Of a stretch of 64,000 bases of DNA, positions 27,857 to 36,110 are shown piece after piece. The stretch covers positions 37,677-101,676 of the forward strand of contig NZ_BCWY01000009.1 in assembly GCF_001894825.1 (NCBI RefSeq), written 5' to 3'. Position 1 is the stretch's first letter, and each line of letters starts with the position of its first letter. The notes under the pieces are model-generated. The model made no database searches and was not told the DNA's origin. It saw nothing but the letters and a program-made list of their open reading frames with translations. A program made the translations under genes and the position numbers. This DNA comes from Rhodococcus jostii NBRC 16295 (GTDB lineage Bacteria > Actinomycetota > Actinomycetes > Mycobacteriales > Mycobacteriaceae).

Positions 27857-29557
27857 GTGACGACGAGGGATGCCGGTAGTTCCGCTCCCGGGTTCCGCGC
27901 AGCCGCCGACACCGACACCGGGCCTGGTCTCGACCTTCCAGCGCAGTCGTTCACCGAGGTGCTGGGGGCCGATCTCCTCGTCTCGCCGACGCTGGTGGCC
28001 GGCGACACCGGCACCTCCCGCGAGGTGTCGAGCGTCGCCGTGATGGCGGTGCCGGACATCGGGCCGTGGCTCCGGAGCGGGCAGCTGCTGATCACCACGA
28101 CCTCGGTGCTCGGCCGGCTGGTCGAGCCGATCGACGCGTTTCTCACTCGTCTCGACAGGCGGGGCGTCGCCGGGCTCGCGGTCCGGCTCGACGACGACAC
28201 CGCCGCGCTTCCGGCCGAGATGTCCGATGCGGCCGACGAACTCGGGTTTCCCGTCGTCGTGGTTTCCGATCTGTACGCGAAGGATCACCCCCTGTCCGGC
28301 GGCCTCGCGGAGTTGTCGGCCCGGCAGGTCGACGCCGTGTTCGAGGCAGACCGGTTGCGCAGAGTGCTCGTCGACGTCGTGATGGCCGGCGGCGGGTTTG
28401 CCGAACTCTCCGTCGCCGTCGCCCGCGAATGGGGCGGAGCCGTGCTGATCACGACTCCCGACGGACGTCAGTTGTGCCGCGCCGGCGACGAGTCCGAGCT
28501 GACTCGGCTGGCATCGAGTGCGGCGCTCGACTCCACCGGGCGGGTCCGCACCGATTCCACCGAGGGCGGTCTCGGTCTGCACCGGCTGGGCGACGAGTCC
28601 ATCGCGGTGTCGGCGATTTCGGCCAACGGCATCGATCACGGGCGGCTGGTGCAGTTCAGCACCGGACGTCGACTGCGCAGCGAGGATCTGTACCTCGTCG
28701 AGCAGGCGGCGGCGGTGTGCGCCCTGGTGGTCGCCCGCGAACTGGTGGTCTCCTCGGTCGAGGAGAAGCACCGCGCCAATTTCATCCGCGACCTGCTGCT
28801 CGGCCGCGGCGGCGAGCACGCGCACGTCGTCGCGCACGCCAAGACGTTCGGCTGGGATCTCGATCGTCCGGTGGTCGTCGTGGTGATCGAACCCGATCCG
28901 GTCGGTGAGGACGAACCGTCGATGCCCCGGATGCCGCTCGTCGAACGGCAGGCGCGGGCATTCACGAGTGCCGTCGCGGGCCGCGACACCGGCGCCGCCG
29001 TCACCGCGCTGGCGACGGAGACGGTGATCCTCATGGGTGTCGGCACCGACACGATGAACCTCGTCCACGAACTCGTCGCCACCGTGCGCGGCGCCGGCGG
29101 CGGTGGTCGCCGGGCATTCGGGGTGGGCGTGTCCCGGCCGACGGACTCGGTCGACGGCATCCCCGCCCTCTACGGTCAGGCCCGGACCGCGCTGAAGGTG
29201 GGGCGGCAGATCACCGGCGCCTGGGCGGTGACACATTTCGACGACCTCGGCGTCTACCGGCTGCTGAGCCTCGTCGACGACGACCGCGAACTCGAGTCGT
29301 TCGCGCAGGAGACCCTGCGTGAGCTGACGGCGGACACATCCGAGGCGCAGGACATGCGGCGCACCCTGGAGGTGCTGCTCGCCACCAACATCAACATCGC
29401 CGAAACCGCACGTCAATTGCACTTTCACTACAACACCCTGCGGTACCGGGTGGTGAAGCTGGAGAAGATGCTCGGGTCGTTCACCGATCACCCCGAACTG
29501 CGCCTCGATCTGTCTCTCGCCCTCAAGATCATGGCGATGCGCGGCATCAATTCCTAA
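27857..29557 (+). CDS. PucR-family transcriptional regulator
   Basis: A 566-residue regulator with the PucR layout: an N-terminal PucR sensor domain (about 30-150), a middle GGDEF-like domain, and a C-terminal helix-turn-helix of type HTH_30 in NINIAETARQLHFHYNTLRYR. This family controls purine, allantoin and other nitrogen-compound breakdown. GTG 27857 is chosen because a promoter is placed at 27773-27802. It lies between xdhC and the permease and probably controls the island. The ligand is unknown. Confidence 0.87.
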   Translation: MTTRDAGSSAPGFRAAADTDTGPGLDLPAQSFTEVLGADLLVSPTLVAGDTGTSREVSSVAVMAVPDIGPWLRSGQLLITTTSVLGRLVEPIDAFLTRLDRRGVAGLAVRLDDDTAALPAEMSDAADELGFPVVVVSDLYAKDHPLSGGLAELSARQVDAVFEADRLRRVLVDVVMAGGGFAELSVAVAREWGGAVLITTPDGRQLCRAGDESELTRLASSAALDSTGRVRTDSTEGGLGLHRLGDESIAVSAISANGIDHGRLVQFSTGRRLRSEDLYLVEQAAAVCALVVARELVVSSVEEKHRANFIRDLLLGRGGEHAHVVAHAKTFGWDLDRPVVVVVIEPDPVGEDEPSMPRMPLVERQARAFTSAVAGRDTGAAVTALATETVILMGVGTDTMNLVHELVATVRGAGGGGRRAFGVGVSRPTDSVDGIPALYGQARTALKVGRQITGAWAVTHFDDLGVYRLLSLVDDDRELESFAQETLRELTADTSEAQDMRRTLEVLLATNINIAETARQLHFHYNTLRYRVVKLEKMLGSFTDHPELRLDLSLALKIMAMRGINS

Positions 29558-29721
29558 AGTTGCCAATTTCGCCGGGCACGCGCTGGCAGATTCTTCTCAC
29601 GCCGGGTGGCTGACGCTGTAATAACGTTTCCCTCCTATCGAGGTGCAACTGTGACATGCGGCACATCATCGAAGCTGGCCGCCGGCACTCCAGCACCGTC
29701 ACCTGTCTGAAAGGTCCTCCT

Positions 29722-31149
29722 ATGCCTATCTGGACACTGCACGGAGATGGCAAGACCATCGCGCCCGGGGAGGTCGTCGCCCCGAGCGAACGGCTGAGCT
29801 GGGGTCGCACGATCGGACTCGGCGGGCAGCACGTGGTCTCGATGTTCGGGGCCACGTTCGTCTTCCCGATCATCATGGGTCTCAATCCTCAACTGGCCGT
29901 GATGATGTCGGGATTCTGCACCCTGTTCTTCCTCCTGGTCGTCAAGGGCCGGATTCCCAGCTACCTGGGGACGTCGGCCGCATTCGTCGGCGGCATCGCC
30001 GCCATCCGCGCCCAGGGCGGCACGTCGGCGCAGGTGACGGGGGCGATCCTGGTATCCGGCCTCGTGCTCGCCGGCATCGGCGTGCTGATCCACTTCCTCG
30101 GCGGCGGGGTGGTGTTCAAGATCCTCCCGCCGGTGGTCACCGGTGCCGTCGTCATGCTGATCGGGTTCAACCTGGCCCCGGTGGTGGCCGGAACGTACTG
30201 GCCCCAGGACCAGTGGGTCGCGTTGACGGTGATGGTCGTGCTGGTGGTGGCGAGCGTCGCGCTGCGCGGATTCCTCGGGCGGGTCGCGATCTTCCTGACA
30301 CTGCTCTTCGGATACGTGCTGTCGTGGGTGCTCGACCTGACGACCGGCATGATCACGTCGTACGACCCGGTCGCCGGCGCAGTCACCGAACACTTCCGCG
30401 TCAACTGGGACGGCGTCTCCTCGGCGTCGTGGATCGGGCTGCCGCCGTTCTCCGACGAGGCGAACGGCATCGTGGGCATCCACGCGCCGTCGTTCAGTCT
30501 CACGTTCATCGTCCTGGTACTGCCCGGTGTGATCGCCCTGATCGCGGAGAACGCCGGACACGTCAAGGCCGTCGCCGAGATCACCAAGACCGACCTCGAC
30601 CCGATGATGGGACGCGCCCTGATCGGCGACGGCCTGGCCACCACCATCGCGACCAGCGTCGGAGGATCCCCCACGACGACGTACGCGGAGAACATCGGCG
30701 TCATGGCCGCGACCAAGGTGTACTCGACCGCCGCGTATGCCGCGGCCGGTGTGATCGCGATGCTGCTGGGCCTCTCCCCCAAGTTCGGTGCCGTCATCTC
30801 CGCGACCCCCGGCGGTGTGCTCGGCGGAATCACGGTGGTGCTCTACGGGATCATCGGCCTGCTCGGCGCGAAGATCTGGAAGGAGAACGGCGTCGACTTC
30901 GGCAATCCGCTCAACCTGATGCCCATCGCCGCAGGCCTGATCATCGCGATCGGTGACACGGAGCTGAAGTTCAACGACACCTTCTCCCTGAGCGGCATCG
31001 CGCTCGGCACGATCGTGGTGATCGGGATGTACCACCTGTGCCGCGTCATCGCCCCGAAGGATGCCGACGACGCCGGCACCGGCCGTCACCACCCGAAGCC
31101 GACCGCGGGCGACGGAACCGTGCCGGACCGGGTAGGCCAGCTCACGTGA
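29722..31149 (+). CDS. NCS2-family uracil/xanthine-type permease
   Basis: A 475-residue nucleobase:cation symporter with 12-14 membrane segments. Family marks include GLGGQHVVSMFGAT, a central VGGSPTTTYAENIGVMA and IALIAENAGHVKAV. The glutamate in LIAENAGH is the nucleobase-binding region of UraA-type carriers. It should import a uracil-, xanthine- or related ring for the hydroxylase that follows. ATG 29722 follows AAAGGTCC; the frame continues upstream to 29656 without support. A 76-bp gap leads to the next gene. Confidence 0.9.
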   Translation: MPIWTLHGDGKTIAPGEVVAPSERLSWGRTIGLGGQHVVSMFGATFVFPIIMGLNPQLAVMMSGFCTLFFLLVVKGRIPSYLGTSAAFVGGIAAIRAQGGTSAQVTGAILVSGLVLAGIGVLIHFLGGGVVFKILPPVVTGAVVMLIGFNLAPVVAGTYWPQDQWVALTVMVVLVVASVALRGFLGRVAIFLTLLFGYVLSWVLDLTTGMITSYDPVAGAVTEHFRVNWDGVSSASWIGLPPFSDEANGIVGIHAPSFSLTFIVLVLPGVIALIAENAGHVKAVAEITKTDLDPMMGRALIGDGLATTIATSVGGSPTTTYAENIGVMAATKVYSTAAYAAAGVIAMLLGLSPKFGAVISATPGGVLGGITVVLYGIIGLLGAKIWKENGVDFGNPLNLMPIAAGLIIAIGDTELKFNDTFSLSGIALGTIVVIGMYHLCRVIAPKDADDAGTGRHHPKPTAGDGTVPDRVGQLT

Positions 31150-31170
31150 TCTGCCAGCGTCAGCACGTGA

Positions 31171-31193
31171 GTTTTGTCACTAGTTCACGAAAC
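31171..31193. promoter_or_regulatory. Imperfect inverted repeat before the molybdenum hydroxylase genes
   Basis: Arms GTTTTGTCAC and GTTCACGAAAC-like, 7 of 10 positions paired, lie 33 bp upstream of the FAD-subunit start. It may be an operator or part of a promoter; it does not resemble the CATTGTNTGMCG motif. Confidence 0.3.
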
Positions 31194-31225
31194 GTCGAGC
31201 GTACGATACGGGCAGGATCTGAGGA

Positions 31226-32137
31226 ATGAAACCGTCGCCACTGACTTATCACCGACCTCGGTCGATCGACGAGGCCTGTCAGATCCTCGCGGACGTGGCT
31301 CATGAGGGAAAAGTTCTCGCGGGCGGGCAGTCGCTGATCCCGTTGCTCTCGATGAGGCTGGCCGCGCCGGCGCACCTCGTCGACATCGGATCGATCCCCC
31401 GGCTGGACGCGGTGTCGTCGTCACGCGAACTCGGTGTCACGTTCGACGCCCTGACCACCCATTCGGTGCTCGAAGCCGACCGCGGCGCCGCCCAGGTGCA
31501 GCCGCTGATCGGCCGCGGACTGCGTCTCGTCGCGCACCCGACCATCCGCAACCGTGGTACGACGGTCGGCTCGATCGTCCACGCCGACCCGTCCGCCGAG
31601 ATGCCGGCCGTGCTGGCGCTGCTCGGCGGCTCGGTCACCGTGCGTTCGGTGCGAGGGGTCCGGGAGATCCGCTCGACCGACCTGTTCGCCGGGCCGCTCG
31701 AGACGACGCTCGAGGCGGACGAGATCGCCACGAGCGTCACCGTCCCGGCCGCCGAACCCGGTGTCGGGACAGCGATCGACGAGATCGCCCGCAGGCACGG
31801 CGACTACGCACTCGTCGGGGTCGCGGCGCAGGTGCGGGTCGAACGCGGTGCGGTTTCGGAGGCCCGGATGACGTACGTGTCGGCCGGCGAGCTCGGTGAG
31901 GTCGTCGACTATACGGACGTGCTGCGGGGTGCGTCCGCGACGGACGACCGGGACCCGTTGTGGCGGAATCTGTCCGAGTTCGCGCGGGAGCGGATCGACA
32001 CCGAGCCCGACATCCACGCCACGGCGCGGTACCGGTCGCAGCTGGTGGCGGCGCTGACCGCCCGGGTCGGGTTCGCGGCCGCGCAGGATGCAGTGCTCGA
32101 CGGTGCCTCCGTGCACGTGTCGGCGGGAGGAAGGTGA
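31226..32137 (+). CDS. Molybdenum hydroxylase, FAD-binding medium subunit (CoxM-like)
   Basis: A 303-residue FAD subunit of a xanthine-dehydrogenase/CO-dehydrogenase-type enzyme. The FAD contacts AGGQSLIPLLSMR (near 33-45) and TIRNRGTTVGS (near 105-115) are clear. It passes electrons from the iron-sulfur subunit to an acceptor. It is first of four overlapping or nearly touching genes, with only 2 nt before the iron-sulfur gene. Confidence 0.93.
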   Translation: MKPSPLTYHRPRSIDEACQILADVAHEGKVLAGGQSLIPLLSMRLAAPAHLVDIGSIPRLDAVSSSRELGVTFDALTTHSVLEADRGAAQVQPLIGRGLRLVAHPTIRNRGTTVGSIVHADPSAEMPAVLALLGGSVTVRSVRGVREIRSTDLFAGPLETTLEADEIATSVTVPAAEPGVGTAIDEIARRHGDYALVGVAAQVRVERGAVSEARMTYVSAGELGEVVDYTDVLRGASATDDRDPLWRNLSEFARERIDTEPDIHATARYRSQLVAALTARVGFAAAQDAVLDGASVHVSAGGR

Positions 32138-32139
32138 CC

Positions 32140-32784
32140 ATGGCAAAGGCAACGAGCAGCATCGACGAGCAACTCGCCGAACTGCAGGAGGACACCGGCG
32201 AGCAGCACGTCGCGGTGACGTTCACACTCAACGCGGTGACGCAGACGGTGCTGTTGTCGTCGCGGACCCTCGCGTCCGACGCGATCCGGCACCATCTGCG
32301 CCAGACCGGAACACACGTGGGCTGCGAGCACGGAGTCTGCGGCGCCTGCACCGTCCTGCTCGACGGCAAGCCGGTGCGCTCCTGCCTCGTCCTCGCGGCG
32401 AGCCTCGAGGGCCGGGAGGTCACCACGGTCGAGGGACTCGTCGAACCCGACGGCACCCTGCATCCGGTGCAGCAGGCGTTCATCGACTGTCACGGCCTGC
32501 AGTGCGGTTTCTGCACTCCCGGTTTCGTCACCACCATCGCGGCGTTCCTCGAGGAGAATGATTCGCCCACCCGCGAGGAGGCCACCGACGCGATCGCCGG
32601 CAACCTCTGCCGGTGCACCGGCTACCAGAACATCCGGGCGGCCGTGCTGCGCGCCGCGGAGATCAAGCGCGAGCGTTCGGGCGAATTCCCGCTCGGCAAG
32701 GACGACGAGACGGCACGCGCCTCTCTCGATCCGAAGGTCCGGGGCACCACCAACCCCGTCGGCGGAAGGGCAGGGCGAGCATGA
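32140..32784 (+). CDS. Molybdenum hydroxylase, [2Fe-2S] small subunit (CoxS-like)
   Basis: A 214-residue subunit with two [2Fe-2S] clusters. Plant-type cluster ligands are Cys62, Cys67, Cys70 and Cys82; the second cluster has Cys122, Cys125, Cys157 and Cys159. It has an N-terminal extension of about 25 and a C-terminal tail of about 40 residues beyond the usual 160. ATG 32140 is 2 nt after the previous stop, and its end overlaps the large subunit by 4 nt. Confidence 0.94.
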   Translation: MAKATSSIDEQLAELQEDTGEQHVAVTFTLNAVTQTVLLSSRTLASDAIRHHLRQTGTHVGCEHGVCGACTVLLDGKPVRSCLVLAASLEGREVTTVEGLVEPDGTLHPVQQAFIDCHGLQCGFCTPGFVTTIAAFLEENDSPTREEATDAIAGNLCRCTGYQNIRAAVLRAAEIKRERSGEFPLGKDDETARASLDPKVRGTTNPVGGRAGRA

Positions 32785-35282
32785 GCGTCACGAAACCCCG
32801 CACGGATCCGGCGCGCACGAAGGAAAGCGGTTCGGGGACCGTAGAATCCGAGAAGCTGTTCGGCAAGCCGATTCCCCGCACGGAGGATGCGCGACTCCTC
32901 TCCGGCAACGGCCGGTACCTCGACGACCTCGGGCACAACGCGCTCATCGCCGCCTTCGTCCGGTCGCCGCACGCGCACGCCCACATCACCGGCATCGACG
33001 TCGATGCGGCGCTGGATATGCCCGGCGTGCACGCGATCTACACGTACGACGACCTCGCGGACGACTCCCCGGAGATGGCCGAGAATCTGCCCCTCCTCAT
33101 CCCGCATCCGGCGATCACCGCCCCGCGCAACGGGTATCCGCTCGCCAAGGACGAAGTGAATCACGTCGGTGAGGCGATCGCGATGGTGGTGGCCGACAAC
33201 CGGTACATCGCCGAGGACGCGTGCGCGAAGATCGACGTCACGTACGAGATGCTCCCGCCGGTCGTGGGCATCGACGTGGCGCGGCAGGCAGACAACGCCG
33301 TGCACCCCGACGTCCCCGACAACGTGGCGGCGCACCTGCAGCACGGCTTCGGCGACGTGGACGCCGAACTGGCGAAGGCGCCGCACCGGCTCACTCTGAA
33401 CCTCGAGATCGAGCGGTCGGCGTCGATGCCGATGGAGGGCAAGGGCGTCTACGCGCGCTGGGACACCGACGAGCAGGCGCTCACGTTCTGGACCTCGACG
33501 CAGACGTCGACGTCGGCGCGCGCGGCCATCGCCGCGCGACTGAAGATGGCGCACAACAAGGTCCACTGCATCGCACCCGACGTCGGTGGCGGCTTCGGTG
33601 TCAAGATCGTCCACCCGTGGCCGGAAGAGGTCATGGTCACCTGGGCGGCGCGGCAACTCGGGACGGCGGGTATCTCGAGCGAGGTCAAGTGGGTCGAGGA
33701 CCGGCGCGAGCACTTCGTGTCCAGCGCGCACGAGCGCGGCCAGATCCAGGAGGTGACGGTCGGATTCGACGACGACGGCACCCTCCTCGCGTTCGACTTC
33801 ACGTTCTGGCACGACAACGGCGCGTACCTGCCGTACGGCATCATCGTCATGCTCAACACGTCGACGCAGGTGCTCGGACCGTACAAGCCGAAATCGTTCC
33901 GGGTGGACGCGTACTCGCTGTACACGAACACCGTCATCGTCACGCCCTACCGCGGCGCCGGCCGCCCGCAGGCCGTGTTCGCGATGGAACGCGCGATGGA
34001 CGCGATCGCGAAGTACCTCGATAAGGACGTCATCGAGGTCCGCGAGCACAACTTCATCCGTCCCGAGGAGATGCCGTACGACTTCCACCTCACGTTCCAG
34101 GACGGCCGCCCGCTGATCTACGACACCGGCGACTACCAGGCAGGTATCGACAAGCTGAAGAAACTCATCGACTGGGACGGGTTCGCCGAGTACAAGAAGC
34201 AGGCGAAGGCCGAGGGCCGGGCCGTGGGCATCGGGATCGGCGCCTACGTGGAGGGCACCGGACCGGGACCGTACGAGGGCGCCCACGTCCTCGTCGAGAC
34301 GTCCGGAAAGGTAAAGGCTGCAACGGGTCTGACCACCCAGGGGCAGGGCCACCAGACGGCGTTCGCGCAGATCGTCGCCGACGACCTCGGCGTGCCGGTC
34401 ACCGACGTGGAGATCGTCACCGGCGACACCCGCCGATTCGGTTACGCGGTAGGCACGTTCGCGTCCCGCGGCGCCGTGATGTCCGGTTCGGCGTTCCATG
34501 TGGCCGCGCAGATGGTGGCGGAGAAGGCCCGGACGATCGCCGGTGAGGCGCTGAACCTCGACCCCGCCGAACTGGAACTGCGCGGGGGGCACGTGTGCAA
34601 GATCGGCACGCTGCCCGGCGCCGAGGGCACGTCCATCTCGCTGGGTGTGGTCGCCGTCCTGTCCAACCCGCTGCGCTACGCGTTCGACGACGCGTCACGG
34701 CAGGCCACCGGTTTCGCGAAAGCCGATGCGGACATGACGATTCCGCCGGTCCAGGAGGGTGAACAGCCCGGGCTCGAGGCCACCGGGTACTACTCGCCGC
34801 CGACGTCGACGTTCGCGTCCGGTGTACACGCGGCGATCGTCGAAACCGATCCGGTGACGGCCGAAATCCACGTGCGCCGGTATGCCGTGATCCACGACTG
34901 CGGCAACGTCATCAACCCGCGGATCGTCGAAGGCCAGGTCATGGGCGCCGTCGCGCAGGGTGTCGGCGGCGCGCTGTACGAGAGGATCGTCTACGACGAG
35001 CACGGCCAGATGCTCAACGCGTCGTACATGGATTTCCTGATGCCGTTCGTCACCGAGATGCCCGACTCGCTCGAGATGGACCACACCGTCACCCCGTCCG
35101 GCCTCAATCCCCTCGGGATGAAGGGCGCCGGCGAGGCGGGCGTCATTCCGACGTCCGCCGTCATCGCGGCAGCGATCGAGGACGCGGAAGGCTTCCCGAT
35201 CACGTCCATGCCGATATCCCCTTCCGAGTTGTTCGAGCTTCGCCTCGCGCACGCGTCGTCACAGAGCAAGGAGAACGAATGA
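32781..35282 (+). CDS. Molybdenum hydroxylase, Mo-binding large subunit (CoxL-like, form II)
   Basis: An 833-residue molybdopterin subunit that hydroxylates a substrate carbon, most likely in an N-heterocycle. The active-site loop is PYRGAGR (389-395), where true CO dehydrogenase has a cysteine (VAYRCSFR), so it should not oxidise CO. The catalytic glutamate is Glu785 in KGAGEAG. Other family marks are DVGGGFGVK near 267 and a glutamine-rich loop GLTTQGQGHQT near 515. It forms the enzyme with the two subunits before it. Substrate candidates from context are uracil/thymine, xanthine or related rings. Confidence 0.92.
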   Translation: MSVTKPRTDPARTKESGSGTVESEKLFGKPIPRTEDARLLSGNGRYLDDLGHNALIAAFVRSPHAHAHITGIDVDAALDMPGVHAIYTYDDLADDSPEMAENLPLLIPHPAITAPRNGYPLAKDEVNHVGEAIAMVVADNRYIAEDACAKIDVTYEMLPPVVGIDVARQADNAVHPDVPDNVAAHLQHGFGDVDAELAKAPHRLTLNLEIERSASMPMEGKGVYARWDTDEQALTFWTSTQTSTSARAAIAARLKMAHNKVHCIAPDVGGGFGVKIVHPWPEEVMVTWAARQLGTAGISSEVKWVEDRREHFVSSAHERGQIQEVTVGFDDDGTLLAFDFTFWHDNGAYLPYGIIVMLNTSTQVLGPYKPKSFRVDAYSLYTNTVIVTPYRGAGRPQAVFAMERAMDAIAKYLDKDVIEVREHNFIRPEEMPYDFHLTFQDGRPLIYDTGDYQAGIDKLKKLIDWDGFAEYKKQAKAEGRAVGIGIGAYVEGTGPGPYEGAHVLVETSGKVKAATGLTTQGQGHQTAFAQIVADDLGVPVTDVEIVTGDTRRFGYAVGTFASRGAVMSGSAFHVAAQMVAEKARTIAGEALNLDPAELELRGGHVCKIGTLPGAEGTSISLGVVAVLSNPLRYAFDDASRQATGFAKADADMTIPPVQEGEQPGLEATGYYSPPTSTFASGVHAAIVETDPVTAEIHVRRYAVIHDCGNVINPRIVEGQVMGAVAQGVGGALYERIVYDEHGQMLNASYMDFLMPFVTEMPDSLEMDHTVTPSGLNPLGMKGAGEAGVIPTSAVIAAAIEDAEGFPITSMPISPSELFELRLAHASSQSKENE

Positions 35283-35932
35283 GAATCGCCGGCACCGCCC
35301 TACTGACGGCCCCACCGGAGGCCGTGTACGACAACCTGCAGGACGGACGGGTCCTCGCGGCGACCATCCCGGGGGTGCAGTCCCTCGAACAGCTCAGCGA
35401 CAACCATTACAAGTTGTCCATCACCGCGGGCGTCGCGTCCATCAAAGGCACCTATGACGGTGAAGTGATTCTGTCGCAGCAGAATCGGCCCCAGTCGTTC
35501 GTGATGACGGCGTCGGGGGCCGGCGCTCCCGGCACCGTGAAGGCCGACGTGACGGTGCGGCTCGAGGAACGCGACGGCGGCACCCTGCTCAGCTACGACG
35601 CGGACGCCGTCGTCGGCGGCATGGTCGGCGGCGTCGGGCAGCGGATGATCACCGGTGTCGCGAAGAAGATGGCCGGGGTGTTCTTCAAGGGCATCGACGG
35701 CGTGATCGCCAACGGCATCCCACCGGCCGAGGTCGCCGCCGCGGCGGGCGAGGTCCCGGCGATCGCCGGTGTCGCGGCTGCCCCGGCTCCCGCGGCAGCC
35801 GCCACCGCGGTGCGGTCGCTCGAGGGGGCCTCGACGACAACCGTTCTCGCGTCGGCGGCACTCGGTGCGGGCATCGCGCTCGCCGGAGTTCTCGTCGGCG
35901 GCATCCTGGTGCGGAGCACCTGCCCGAAGTAA
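35279..35932 (+). CDS. CoxG-like membrane-attached accessory protein
   Basis: A 217-residue SRPBCC/CoxG protein. The first 150 residues have the START-like fold (FVMTASGAGAPGTVKADVTV), followed by an alanine-proline linker and one C-terminal membrane helix. In CO dehydrogenase operons CoxG attaches the enzyme to the membrane; here it probably does the same for this hydroxylase. It overlaps the large-subunit gene by 4 nt and closes the operon. Confidence 0.88.
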   Translation: MRIAGTALLTAPPEAVYDNLQDGRVLAATIPGVQSLEQLSDNHYKLSITAGVASIKGTYDGEVILSQQNRPQSFVMTASGAGAPGTVKADVTVRLEERDGGTLLSYDADAVVGGMVGGVGQRMITGVAKKMAGVFFKGIDGVIANGIPPAEVAAAAGEVPAIAGVAAAPAPAAAATAVRSLEGASTTTVLASAALGAGIALAGVLVGGILVRSTCPK

Positions 35933-35950
35933 CACGCGCACACCCGACAC

Positions 35951-35980
35951 AGCACCCCGAACCGTCCGGTTCGGGGTGCT
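35951..35980. terminator. Terminator hairpin after the CoxG-like gene
   Basis: Perfect 13-bp stem AGCACCCCGAACC, 4-nt loop. It separates the hydroxylase operon from hyuAB, although read-through is possible since both are on the plus strand. Confidence 0.75.
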
Positions 35981-36110
35981 GTCGTCTGTCCGGGGCGCGA
36001 GGGTCGCGGGCACCGCCGAACGAGGACCGGTGAGTTCGGCGATATGTGACAAAGAAACCGGGCGGCGGACGCGGTGCAATTGCCTTACAGAGACGAGCCC
36101 AGGAGGAATC

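Noticed and set aside
32781..35282. Naming as carbon monoxide dehydrogenase large subunit
   Set aside because: The active-site loop lacks the cysteine required for the copper-molybdenum centre.
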